Below, in pieces: positions 56,680-64,000 of a stretch of DNA of 64,000 nt. The translations under genes were made by a program, and so were the position numbers. The stretch is from the NCBI RefSeq assembly GCF_030816895.1, contig NZ_JAUSYL010000001.1:2790001-2854000 (forward strand), written 5' to 3'. Under the pieces are notes generated by a model, which saw only the letters and a program-made list of their open reading frames with translations, searched no databases and was not told the DNA's origin. This DNA is from Clavibacter sp. B3I6. GTDB taxonomy: Bacteria > Actinomycetota > Actinomycetes > Actinomycetales > Microbacteriaceae. Position 1 is the first letter of the stretch, and every line of letters starts with the position of its first letter.

Positions 56680-58126
56680 AGCCCGCGCCGGGCCCGTCCG
56701 CCGGCACGCGCGCCCGGCCGAGCCGCCGCCGCACGGACGCGGGCACGAGCCGCCTGCGCCCGTCCGGGCCGAGGCGCGCGAGCGAGCCGGCCACGACGAT
56801 CGCCAGGGCCGCCACGAGCGCGATCTGCCACGCCCAGACGTCCGGCGCGAACAGCCGCAGCGCCAGCGCCCCCACGACGGCGAACCACTCGCCGCGGCCC
56901 GTCATGGCGATGAACGGGATGAGCAGCAGCGCGTACCAGGAGTAGCGCGGGCTCACGGCGAGGAGCGTGACGCCGATCATCACGACCTGGCCGAGCCACG
57001 GATCCGCCGGGTCCGTCCTCCACCAGACGAGCGCCGCCGTGACCGCGAGGATCAGCGCGACCGCGACCAGCCCGAGGCGCCCGGGCACGACGAGCTCCAC
57101 GAGCGGGAACCGGCCGCCGTCCTCGTAGCCCTCCTCCTGCAGGTAGCCCGGCAGGTAGCCGAGCACGGCGATACCGGTCGTGAGGACGTAGGGCACGTAG
57201 AGCAGCGCGAAGGTCACGACCGCGGCGGTGATGACCTTCCACGGCTGCCGGCGCAGCAGCGCGGGCGCCGCGATCACGGGGATGAGCTTCGTCGCGATGG
57301 CCGCGCCGAGCGCGATGCCGCCCCGCCAGCGCATCCCCCCGGCGACGAGCAGCGAGGCCGCGAGCGCGAGCAGCGCGCCGAGCGCGTCCACGTGAGAGTT
57401 GGTGACGACCTCGCTCGCGACGAGCGGGCACCACGCCCAGAGCGCGGCCCACCACACGGGTCGGCCGCGCGTGCGCAGCGCCCGCACGAGCAGGAGCGTG
57501 ACCGCCGTCATCATCAGGAGCCCGGCGGCCTGGAAGGCCCAGTACTCCGCGGTCGCGGGCACGACGCCGCGCACGCCCGCGAAGAACAGCTCGGCCATGG
57601 GCGGGTAGATGGTCGGGACGTGGGGGCGGTTGAGGGCCGTGCACATCGGCTCGGCCGTCTCCTCCTCGCGGAGGCCCTGGATCCGGGTGCCCGTGCAGGT
57701 CGCCGAGCCGTCGGCGCGGGCGACGGTGTCGGGGTACAGCCACGCGGGCCGGAGCTCCCGCAACGCCGGGTCGGCGGGCGTGTAGCGGTACGGCGACTCG
57801 CCCGCGTTCTGCACGATGCCGTCCCAGGCGTAGCGCGCGGAGTCGGTGCTGGTGTTCGGCGGACCGGCCATGGCGGCGGCGCCGAGGCCCACGGATCCGA
57901 GGATGATGAGCGCTGCGGCGGATCGGGCGGGCAGTCTCCGCACCAGGAGCACCGCGGCTCCGAACACCACCCAGAGCACGACGACGAGCCAGAAGAACGG
58001 CGCGGCACCCTCGCGGCGGAAGAACGCCTCGTCGTCGGCCTCGCCGAACAGATCGAACGCGACCACCGACCACCCGGTGAGCGCGGCCATGACGAGCAGG
58101 ACGAAGGCGGTGAGGGCGGTGCGCAC
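56678..58126 (-). CDS. Polytopic membrane glycosyltransferase (GT87/DUF2029-like)
   Basis: The 482-residue protein has about eleven hydrophobic segments, an acidic extracytoplasmic loop after the third helix with TSTDSARYAWDGIVQNAGES (near 95), PYRYTPADPALREL, and PTIYPPMAELFF. The Y-x-W-DG...PY-x-Y-x-P pattern and topology fit polyprenol-phosphate-mannose-dependent alpha-mannosyltransferases of actinobacterial cell-wall glycans. GTG 58126 is the first in-frame start before the initial helix. The many extra residues upstream in this frame are antisense to the oxidoreductase gene. Confidence 0.78.
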   Translation of the reverse strand: MRTALTAFVLLVMAALTGWSVVAFDLFGEADDEAFFRREGAAPFFWLVVVLWVVFGAAVLLVRRLPARSAAALIILGSVGLGAAAMAGPPNTSTDSARYAWDGIVQNAGESPYRYTPADPALRELRPAWLYPDTVARADGSATCTGTRIQGLREEETAEPMCTALNRPHVPTIYPPMAELFFAGVRGVVPATAEYWAFQAAGLLMMTAVTLLLVRALRTRGRPVWWAALWAWCPLVASEVVTNSHVDALGALLALAASLLVAGGMRWRGGIALGAAIATKLIPVIAAPALLRRQPWKVITAAVVTFALLYVPYVLTTGIAVLGYLPGYLQEEGYEDGGRFPLVELVVPGRLGLVAVALILAVTAALVWWRTDPADPWLGQVVMIGVTLLAVSPRYSWYALLLIPFIAMTGRGEWFAVVGALALRLFAPDVWAWQIALVAALAIVVAGSLARLGPDGRRRLVPASVRRRLGRARVPADGPGAG

Positions 58127-58204
58127 ACCCCATCTTGGCGGCCGTGCCCCGGACGATCGCCGCACGACCCCGACCCCCCGCCCCCGAGACGCCGGAAGGC
58201 CCCC

Positions 58205-59449
58205 ATGCGGACGCTGATGCACGAGGCCCGGAGGCGCCTGGCCTCGCCCGCGCGCACGACGCGCCTCGCGGTGGTGATCGGGCGCCTCCTCGGCCTCGCC
58301 TTCCTGGTCTGCTTCGCGACCGGCCTCTACAGCCACTACCTGCAGGAGCCGCTGCCGTGGATGCGCTTCCCGACGGCCCCCGTCTCGCTCTACCGGGTGT
58401 CGCAGGGCATCCACATCGCGGCGGGCATCGCGTGCGTGCCGCTGCTGCTCGCCAAGCTCTGGATCGTCTTCCCCGAGCTGCTCACGTACCCGCCCGTCAC
58501 CGGGGTCGTCTCGTTCCTCGAGCGCGCGTCGATCGCCGTCTTCGTGGGGGCGTCGCTGCTCGAGGTGGCCATCGGCCTCCTCAACACCTTCCAGTGGGTG
58601 CCGTTCCCCTTCTACTTCCGGCAGACGCACTGGGCGCTGGCGTTCGTCGTGGTCGGATCGCTGGCGATCCACATCGGCGTGAAGCTGCCCGCGATCGCCG
58701 GGCACTGGCGGCGCGGGCAGGCGGACGAGTCGCCGATCGTGGAGGACGCGCCCGCCGTCGACGCGCCCGCGGCCGTGGCGTCCGCGTCCGCGCCCCGCGG
58801 CGTCACCGGCCGGGTCCTCGCCTGGATCGACGACACCCCCGTCACGCCGGCCCCCGTCGCCCGACGCGGCTTCCTCGTGGCGGTCGGCGCGTCCGTCGCC
58901 GCGGTCGTGGGCCTCACCGCGGGGCAGTCCTTCCGGTTCCTCGCCCCCTTCAACGCCTTCGGCCCGCGCGTCATGGGCACCGGCCCGCAGGCGCTGCCCG
59001 TCAACCGCACGGCCGAGGCGGCCGGCGTCACCGAGTCCGCGGTGGATCCCGCGTGGACCCTCACCGTCACCGCCGGATCCGCCTCCCGCGCCTTCACGAT
59101 GGCGGACCTCCGCGGCATGGACCTCGTCACCGCGACGCTGCCCATCGCCTGCGTCGAGGGCTGGAGCCAGTCGGCGACGTGGCGCGGCGTCCGGCTCCGG
59201 GACCTGATGGACGCGGTCGGCGCCGACCCCGGCGCGCGCCTCCGGGTCACGAGCCTCGAGCAGCGCGGCGGCTTCCGGCGCACCGAGATGGGCCCCGAGT
59301 ACGTGCGCGACCCGCTCACCCTCGTCGCCCTGGAGCTCGACGGCGCGCCCCTCGACGTCCAGCACGGCTACCCGGCGCGCATGATCGCGCCCGGGCGCCC
59401 CGGCGTGCTGCAGACCAAGTGGCTCTCGACCCTGGAGGTGGTGTCATGA
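58205..59449 (+). CDS. Membrane-anchored molybdopterin-dependent oxidoreductase (sulfite oxidase fold)
   Basis: The 414-residue protein has an N-terminal cytochrome-b-like membrane module (helices near 22-45, 65-82, 105-125, 145-165, with His residues in GIHIAAGIACVPLLL and SLAIHIGVKLPAIAGHW), a Pro/Ala linker, a further helix (RRGFLVAVGASVAAVVGLTA), and a C-terminal sulfite-oxidase/YedY-type Mo domain with the molybdenum-ligating C316 in LPIACVEGWSQSATWRGV. Electrons likely pass between the Mo site and the quinone pool. It sits just after the mod and moa genes, consistent with its cofactor need. Confidence 0.87.
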   Translation: MRTLMHEARRRLASPARTTRLAVVIGRLLGLAFLVCFATGLYSHYLQEPLPWMRFPTAPVSLYRVSQGIHIAAGIACVPLLLAKLWIVFPELLTYPPVTGVVSFLERASIAVFVGASLLEVAIGLLNTFQWVPFPFYFRQTHWALAFVVVGSLAIHIGVKLPAIAGHWRRGQADESPIVEDAPAVDAPAAVASASAPRGVTGRVLAWIDDTPVTPAPVARRGFLVAVGASVAAVVGLTAGQSFRFLAPFNAFGPRVMGTGPQALPVNRTAEAAGVTESAVDPAWTLTVTAGSASRAFTMADLRGMDLVTATLPIACVEGWSQSATWRGVRLRDLMDAVGADPGARLRVTSLEQRGGFRRTEMGPEYVRDPLTLVALELDGAPLDVQHGYPARMIAPGRPGVLQTKWLSTLEVVS

Positions 59450-59910
59450 CCGGCGCCCGTCGCATGCTCGCCGCCCGCGCGGCCCTCATCGCCGTCGGCG
59501 TCGTCGGGCTCGCCGTCGGCGTCCGCACGCTGCTCGACACGCAGCGCACGGACCAGGTGATCGGCGTCGCCGTGTTCCTGCTGCTCGCGATCCTCGTGCA
59601 CGACGCGATCCTGTCGCCCGTCGTCTTCGCGGCGGGCCTGCTGCTGCGGAAGGCCGGCCGGCGGCTGCCCCCGGTCGCGCTCGTCGTCGTGCAGGCGGGC
59701 GTCGTGGTGATGGCCGTGATGACGCTCGTGGTCGTGCCGGAGATCCGGGCCCGGGCGATCGGCAACGAGAACCCGACGATCCTCATCGCCGACTACGCGC
59801 CGCGCCTCGCGCTGATGTGGGTCGCCACCGCGGTGGCGACGGCCGTGATCGCCGCGCTCTACGCGCGGACGAGGCGGCAGAAGGACCGGCCCTCGGTCTC
59901 CCAGGACTGA
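59446..59910 (+). CDS. Small integral membrane protein following the Mo oxidoreductase
   Basis: The 154-residue protein has four hydrophobic segments (about 12-28, 38-66, 78-98, 118-140). No family recognised. Its ATG overlaps the oxidoreductase stop by four bases, so it may be an accessory or membrane subunit. The 3' end overlaps the convergent methyltransferase gene by 52 bases. Confidence 0.7.
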   Translation: MTGARRMLAARAALIAVGVVGLAVGVRTLLDTQRTDQVIGVAVFLLLAILVHDAILSPVVFAAGLLLRKAGRRLPPVALVVVQAGVVVMAVMTLVVVPEIRARAIGNENPTILIADYAPRLALMWVATAVATAVIAALYARTRRQKDRPSVSQD

Positions 59911-60557
59911 TCGAGCACGAGGCCCGTGTCGGCGGCCATGCGCGCGACGGCGTCGCGGCCGACCTGCGCCCACGGGAAGGGGTCGCTCGCGTGGCCCTGG
60001 CCGTCCTCGACCGTGGACTCGAAGGTGCGGTCGCGGGCGGGATCCGGGTGGGTCTCCACCACGAGCGCGCCGTCATCGGCGAGCAGCTCGCCGCATCGGG
60101 CGAGGAGCGCGGCCGCGTCGCCGCCGATGCCGATGTTGCCGTCGAGGAGGAGCAGCGTGCCCCAGCCGCCCTCGCGAGGGAGCCGCTCGAAGACGGACCG
60201 CGGGAGGACGGGGATGCCCTGACCGGCGGCCATCTCCACCACGGTGGGGGAGACGTCGATGCCGAGCGCGCCGAGACCGGCGTCCATGGCCGCGCGGACC
60301 ATGCGGCCGGGACCGCAGCCGATGTCGAGGACGGGTCCGGCGACGTCGACCAGCAGGCTCACGTCGACCGCGTCGGCGGCGGCGCTCCAGCGGCTGATGT
60401 CGATGACCTCGGCGCTGCCGTCATCCGCTGCGAGCGACATGAAGAGCACCTCGCCGGAGTCCCGGAGCGCGCGGGCGTACGGCTCGCCGCCTCCGGATCC
60501 GAACGTGCGATCGCTCGTCGCGACGCGGTCCTCGGGGTGGTCGACGGCCAGGCTCAT
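59859..60557 (-). CDS. SAM-dependent class I methyltransferase
   Basis: The 232-residue protein has the Rossmann SAM motif VLDIGCGPGRMVRAAMDAGL (near 75), then LGIDVSPTVVEMA and a motif IV region LLLLDGNIGIGGD. A ~65-residue N-terminal part precedes the motif (SGGGEPYARALRDSGEVLFM). It is the last gene of a three-gene operon with two sugar-related enzymes, so it may methylate a glycolipid or a small metabolite. ATG 60557 overlaps the preceding stop (ATGA). Confidence 0.87.
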   Translation of the reverse strand: MSLAVDHPEDRVATSDRTFGSGGGEPYARALRDSGEVLFMSLAADDGSAEVIDISRWSAAADAVDVSLLVDVAGPVLDIGCGPGRMVRAAMDAGLGALGIDVSPTVVEMAAGQGIPVLPRSVFERLPREGGWGTLLLLDGNIGIGGDAAALLARCGELLADDGALVVETHPDPARDRTFESTVEDGQGHASDPFPWAQVGRDAVARMAADTGLVLDQSWETEGRSFCRLVRA

Positions 60558-61237
60558 GCGGGGTCCCCCTGCGGTGGTGCGGTCGGTGCGGGCGCGTCGC
60601 GGGTGTCCGCGGCGGTCATCAGGGTTCGGAGCGCGACCGCGAAGCGATGGGCGGGCGCGGCCGCGGCGGCCTCCCGGGCGTCGTCGACGGTGTCCACGTC
60701 GGTGAGCTCCGGGAGCATCGCGACGTCGAGCCCGGCGTCGATCAGGCGCGAGAGCTGCATGGCCCCGGTGTCGCCGCGCGACATGGGGACGCCGCGCACG
60801 AGGGCGCCGTCGGGATCGCGCAGCCCGAGCGCCCAGAAGCCGCCGTCGTTCGCCGGGCCGAACCAGGCGTCGGGGCCGCGGGCGCCGTCCGCCCACGAGT
60901 CGAGCACGGGGCGGAGCAGGTCCGCCGTGAGCTGGGGGGTGTCCATGCCGACGAGCAGCACGGGGCCGTCGAGCGCGTCGAACATGGCGGCGAGCCGCTC
61001 GTCGAGGTCGCCCGCGACCTGCGGGATCACGTCGTAGCCGGCGGCCTCGGCGGGCGGCGTCGTGCCGTCGAAGAGGAGGACGCGGCGGTCGGGGGCGGCG
61101 GCGTCGACGGCAGCGAGCGTGTCGGCGAGGGCCGCGGATGCGAGCTCGGCCGCCTCCTCGAGCGTGAACGGCGGATGCAGGCGCGTCTTCACGCGGCCCG
61201 GGATGCACTCCTTGGCGATGACGACGACGGCGGTCAC
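60554..61237 (-). CDS. DUF2064/TIGR04282-type glycosyltransferase-like protein
   Basis: The 227-residue GT-A-like protein begins with VVVIAKECIPGRVKTRLHPP, where the KTRL motif is diagnostic of the family also named for arsenosugar biosynthesis, and has VLLVGMDTPQLTADLLRPVL and FGPANDGGFWALGLRDP (nucleotide-sugar and DxD-like site). The enzymatic reaction is unclear; many members are nucleotidyltransferase-like. GTG 61237 overlaps the upstream GT2 gene by four bases. Confidence 0.87.
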   Translation of the reverse strand: MTAVVVIAKECIPGRVKTRLHPPFTLEEAAELASAALADTLAAVDAAAPDRRVLLFDGTTPPAEAAGYDVIPQVAGDLDERLAAMFDALDGPVLLVGMDTPQLTADLLRPVLDSWADGARGPDAWFGPANDGGFWALGLRDPDGALVRGVPMSRGDTGAMQLSRLIDAGLDVAMLPELTDVDTVDDAREAAAAAPAHRFAVALRTLMTAADTRDAPAPTAPPQGDPA

Positions 61238-61935
61238 GCGGCTCCTCCCGGGGTGCGGTCGGCGGCCGCGGCGCGCGCCTCGGCCAGCACGCGCGACATG
61301 TCGCGCACCGCCTGGACGGTCCCGCGCACGGTGCCGGTCACCTTGGACCGCCCCACGCGCGGCGCGTACGGCATCTCCACCTCCAGGATGCGCCACTCCG
61401 CCGCCGACGCCCGCAGCAGCATCTCCAGCGGATAGCCGCTGCGCCGGTCGAGGATCCCGAGGCCCAGCAGCTCGGTGCGCCGGCCGCAGCGCATCGGGCC
61501 GAGGTCGTGCAGCGGCACGCCCGTGATCCGCCGGAGCCGTCGGGCGAGCTCCAGGTTCGCGATCCGCGCGTGCAGCGGCCAGGCACCGCGCGTCGACGGG
61601 ATCCGCCGCCCGAGCACGAGGTCGCGCTCGCCGTGCCGCACGGGGTCGACCACGCGGGGGAGGAGCGCGGGATCCATCGACGCGTCGGCGTCGCAGAACG
61701 CGACGAGCGGCGCCGTCGCGGCCTCGAGCCCCGCGTGCGCGGCGGCGCCGAACCCGCGGCGGGCCTCCGTGACCACGAGGGCGCCGTGCTCCCGCGCGAC
61801 GTCGGCGGAGCGGTCCGTGGACCCGTTGTCCACGACGATCGCCCGGTACCCCTCCGGCAGGCGGCCGAGCACCCACGGCAGGGCCTCCTCCTCGTCGAGG
61901 CAGGGGAGGACCACGTCCACGAGCGCTTGCGTCAT
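61234..61935 (-). CDS. Glycosyltransferase family 2 (DPM1-like)
   Basis: The 233-residue GT-A protein starts VDVVLPCLDEEEALPWVLGR, has AIVVDNGSTDRSADVAREHG near 32 and the DxD in LVAFCDADASMDPALLPRVV near 80, then PLHDLGPMRCGRRTELL and YPLEMLLRASAAEWRILEVE. This pattern is that of single-domain dolichyl-phosphate-sugar-type synthases. First gene of a three-gene operon with the DUF2064 protein and methyltransferase. ATG 61935. Confidence 0.88.
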   Translation of the reverse strand: MTQALVDVVLPCLDEEEALPWVLGRLPEGYRAIVVDNGSTDRSADVAREHGALVVTEARRGFGAAAHAGLEAATAPLVAFCDADASMDPALLPRVVDPVRHGERDLVLGRRIPSTRGAWPLHARIANLELARRLRRITGVPLHDLGPMRCGRRTELLGLGILDRRSGYPLEMLLRASAAEWRILEVEMPYAPRVGRSKVTGTVRGTVQAVRDMSRVLAEARAAAADRTPGGAA

Positions 61936-62042
61936 CCGTCGAGCCTAGGAGGCCGGGCCGCCCGCGGGCGTCGCCGGGCCCCGAGGGGTGACGGCTGCCT
62001 CGCAAGCCGGACACGCCCGGGCGCACCCCAGGGACCGGCGCA

Positions 62043-62048
62043 TATCCT
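62043..62048 (+). promoter_or_regulatory. -10 element, leaderless start of the response regulator gene
   Basis: CATATCCT (hexamer TATCCT) is followed by six bases and GTG 62055. Confidence 0.5.
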
Positions 62049-62054
62049 GGCCGG

Positions 62055-62891
62055 GTGAGCCCCACCTCCGATCCCGCGCGCGCCGACGCGGCACGCCCCG
62101 AGTCCGCGCGCCCCGACCCGACGCGCCAGGACCCCCTGCGCGGCCGCCGCATCCTCGTGGTCGAGGACGACCCGACCGTCAACGAGGTCGTGTGCCGCTA
62201 CCTCAAGGCGTCCGGCTTCCAGGTGGAGACGGTCGCCGACGGCCTGGAGGCCGTGCGCGTCGCCACCGAGCGCATGCCCGACCTCGTCGTGCTCGACCGC
62301 ATGCTCCCCGGCCTCGACGGCCTCGAGGTGTGCCGCCGGATCCGCGCGGAGCACCCTGAGTCGCCCGTCCCCGTCGTGATGCTCACCGCGCTCGGCCAGG
62401 GCGAGGACCGCGTCAACGGCCTCGACGCCGGCGCCGACGACTACCTCGCGAAGCCCTTCTCCCCGCGCGAGCTCGTGCTGCGCGTGCGCGCCGTCCTCCG
62501 CCGCACCGTGCCGGAGGCGCAGCCGGAGCCGGCGTTCGTCGCGGGCCCGTTCGTGCTCGACCTCGGCGCGCGCGAGATCCACCAGGCGGGCGCGATGCTC
62601 TCGCTCACCTCCCGCGAGTTCGACCTCCTCGCCTTCCTCCTGCGGAACCCGCGCCGCGTCTTCGGGCGCGACGACCTGCTCCGCTCGGTGTGGGGCTGGG
62701 AGATCGGCGACCTCTCCACCGTCACCGTGCACGTGCGGCGGCTGCGGGAGAAGATCGAGGCGGATCCCGCGCATCCCGTGCTCCTCGGCACCGTGTGGGG
62801 CGTGGGCTACCGCTTCGACCCGGACGCCGCGTCGCCGGCCGCGCCCGTCGCGCCCACCGCCCCCGCGACGCCCGCCGGGAGCGACGCGTGA
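62055..62891 (+). CDS. OmpR/PhoB-family response regulator
   Basis: The 278-residue protein has a ~30-residue Ala/Asp/Pro-rich N-terminal extension, a receiver domain (ILVVEDDPTVNEVVCRYLKA; phosphoacceptor Asp in LVVLDRMLPGLDGL near 80; Lys in YLAKPFSPREL near 130) and a winged-helix OmpR domain (REFDLLAFLLRNPRRVFGRD, then STVTVHVRRLREKIE). It acts with the kinase gene that overlaps its stop (GTGA). The signal sensed is not evident. A Pro/Ala tail ends the protein. Confidence 0.94.
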   Translation: MSPTSDPARADAARPESARPDPTRQDPLRGRRILVVEDDPTVNEVVCRYLKASGFQVETVADGLEAVRVATERMPDLVVLDRMLPGLDGLEVCRRIRAEHPESPVPVVMLTALGQGEDRVNGLDAGADDYLAKPFSPRELVLRVRAVLRRTVPEAQPEPAFVAGPFVLDLGAREIHQAGAMLSLTSREFDLLAFLLRNPRRVFGRDDLLRSVWGWEIGDLSTVTVHVRRLREKIEADPAHPVLLGTVWGVGYRFDPDAASPAAPVAPTAPATPAGSDA

Positions 62892-64000
62892 CCCCCGACT
62901 CCTTCCTCGTCGTCGTCCTGACGGCGCTCGTCTGCGCCGCGGTCGTCGGCCTCGGCGCGAGCGTCCTGCTGCGCCTGCTCCGCCGCCGCTCGCTCGTGCT
63001 GCAGATCTGCGTGGTCGCGCTCGCCGCCGTGCTCTCGGTCGTGGGCGGCATGGTCGCCGTCACCGCGACGATGCTCGTCGACGACGCCGGCCTCACCGCG
63101 TTCCTGTCCGTCGCCGCCGTCTCCGCGCTCGTCTCCCTCGTCATGGCCGCGATGCTCGGCATGACCCTCGTGCGCGGCAGCCGCGAGCTCGGCCGCTACG
63201 CCGCGTCCATGGGCGAGGAGGCCGCGGTCGAGCCCGGCCGCCCCACCAGCACCGAGTTCGCGCAGCTGGCGCGCGAGCTGAGCGCGGCCAACCGCCGCCT
63301 CGCCGACGCGCGCGACCGCATGGAGGCGCAGGAGCGCAGCCGACGCGAGCTCATCGCGTGGATGTCGCACGACCTGCGCACGCCGCTCGCCGGGATCCGC
63401 GCCATGGCGGAGTCGCTCGAGGACGGCATGGTCGACGACGAGCACCGCTACTTCCGGCAGATCCGCGTGCAGGCGAACCGCCTCAACGGCATGGTCGACG
63501 ACCTGTTCGAGCTGTCGCGCATCAACTCGGGCAGCCTGGAGCTCGCCGTCGAGCGCGTCTCCCTCTACGACGTCGTGAGCGACACCGTGGCCGAGCTGGG
63601 CCCGGTCGCGCAGGCGCGCCAGGTCGACCTCCGCGGCGTGACCGCGCACGACGACCTCGTGGTGCAGGGCGACCCCCGCGAGCTGTCGCGCGTCGTCGGC
63701 AACCTCGTCATGAACGCGATCCAGCAGTCCCTCCCGGGCGGCCGCATCGTCATCTCCGCGCACCGCGACTCCGGCAACCTCGCCGTCCTCTCCGTGGAGG
63801 ACACCGCGGGCGGCATCCCGGAGGACGACCTCCCGCGCGTGTTCGACGCGGGCTGGCGCTCCACCGGATCCCGCACCCCGCGCGCCTACGCCGGGAGCGC
63901 CGCGCAGCGGGCCGCCCTCGGACCGGACTTCCCGGAGCCCGCGGCCGCCGACGAGCCCGCGGAGCCGGATCCCGCCGTGCACGCGGAGTCCACGCACGAC
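62888..64000 (+). CDS. Sensor histidine kinase (runs off the window)
   Basis: GTG 62888 overlaps the regulator stop. The 371 visible residues show a first membrane helix, a basic segment, two more hydrophobic segments (about 38-62 and 68-93), a short linker, the DHp domain with WMSHDLRTPLAGIRAMAESL (H161), and an ATPase with N-box VGNLVMNAIQQS and G1 VEDTAGGIPE. After RVFDAGWRSTGSRTPRAYAG comes an Ala/Asp/Glu/Pro-rich stretch before the window ends, where the G2 lid would be expected. The sensor part has no extracytoplasmic domain, suggesting intramembrane sensing. Confidence 0.92.
   Translation, partial: MTPDSFLVVVLTALVCAAVVGLGASVLLRLLRRRSLVLQICVVALAAVLSVVGGMVAVTATMLVDDAGLTAFLSVAAVSALVSLVMAAMLGMTLVRGSRELGRYAASMGEEAAVEPGRPTSTEFAQLARELSAANRRLADARDRMEAQERSRRELIAWMSHDLRTPLAGIRAMAESLEDGMVDDEHRYFRQIRVQANRLNGMVDDLFELSRINSGSLELAVERVSLYDVVSDTVAELGPVAQARQVDLRGVTAHDDLVVQGDPRELSRVVGNLVMNAIQQSLPGGRIVISAHRDSGNLAVLSVEDTAGGIPEDDLPRVFDAGWRSTGSRTPRAYAGSAAQRAALGPDFPEPAAADEPAEPDPAVHAESTHD

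Noticed and set aside
1..64000. Search for CRISPR arrays, tRNA/rRNA genes, insertion sequences and phage genes
   Set aside because: No regularly spaced repeats, no tRNA-like cloverleaf or rRNA segment, and no transposase or integrase motif was recognised on reading. A dedicated scan could still find a short element.

Overview
The window is very GC-rich and densely packed. Genes often overlap by 1-11 bases, GTG starts are common, and a -10 hexamer frequently sits 6-7 bases before the start codon. This gene content and style suggest an actinobacterium of the Microbacteriaceae, most likely Clavibacter or a close relative. That assignment is inference from gene content, not from a marker search. 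I saw no rRNA, tRNA or CRISPR array.

Layout. Positions 1-8.9 kb carry mixed chromosomal genes: an edge-truncated gene, an anti-sigma-type ATPase, two aldo/keto reductases, an HxlR regulator, a fatty acid desaturase, a truncated SRPBCC remnant, rsmI, a CGNR regulator divergent from an EamA transporter, and a FUSC membrane protein. Positions 9.1-11.6 kb hold prpD-prpB of the 2-methylcitrate cycle; prpC lies 11.5 kb away at 23.1 kb. Between them is a compact six-gene minus-strand surface polysaccharide operon (12.2-18.4 kb: pyruvyl transferase, flippase, acyltransferase, polymerase, two glycosyltransferases), followed by a TetR/alcohol dehydrogenase pair and flavoenzymes. Positions 24.4-28.8 kb are the conserved housekeeping run metG-tatD-rsmA-ispE.

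Positions 28.9-35.6 kb contain an XRE-cupin regulator and EamA transporter whose two start codons lie inside one perfect palindrome, a second CGNR protein, an alpha/beta hydrolase, a membrane glycosyltransferase, a MoeB-rhodanese protein and a nucleotidyltransferase. Positions 35.7-38.1 kb hold two overlapping genes of unknown function with coiled-coil and glycine/alanine-rich membrane segments; this is the best candidate in the window for an undescribed system. Positions 38.2-44.8 kb carry OsmC, an M20 peptidase, a GCS2-family ligase and a LacI-controlled Gfo/Idh/MocA-aldo/keto reductase fusion. Positions 44.8-51.9 kb have an unusual membrane kinase-like protein, a GntR/DUF1648 pair, and a DJ-1 operon divergent from a GlxA-type AraC regulator.

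Positions 51.9-59.9 kb form a molybdenum region: moaD, moaA, a TOBE-domain regulator, modABC and a sulfite-oxidase-fold membrane oxidoreductase. In the sequence as given, modA is broken by a one-base frameshift. Positions 59.9-61.9 kb are a glycosyltransferase/DUF2064/methyltransferase operon, and 62.0-64.0 kb a two-component system whose kinase runs off the edge.
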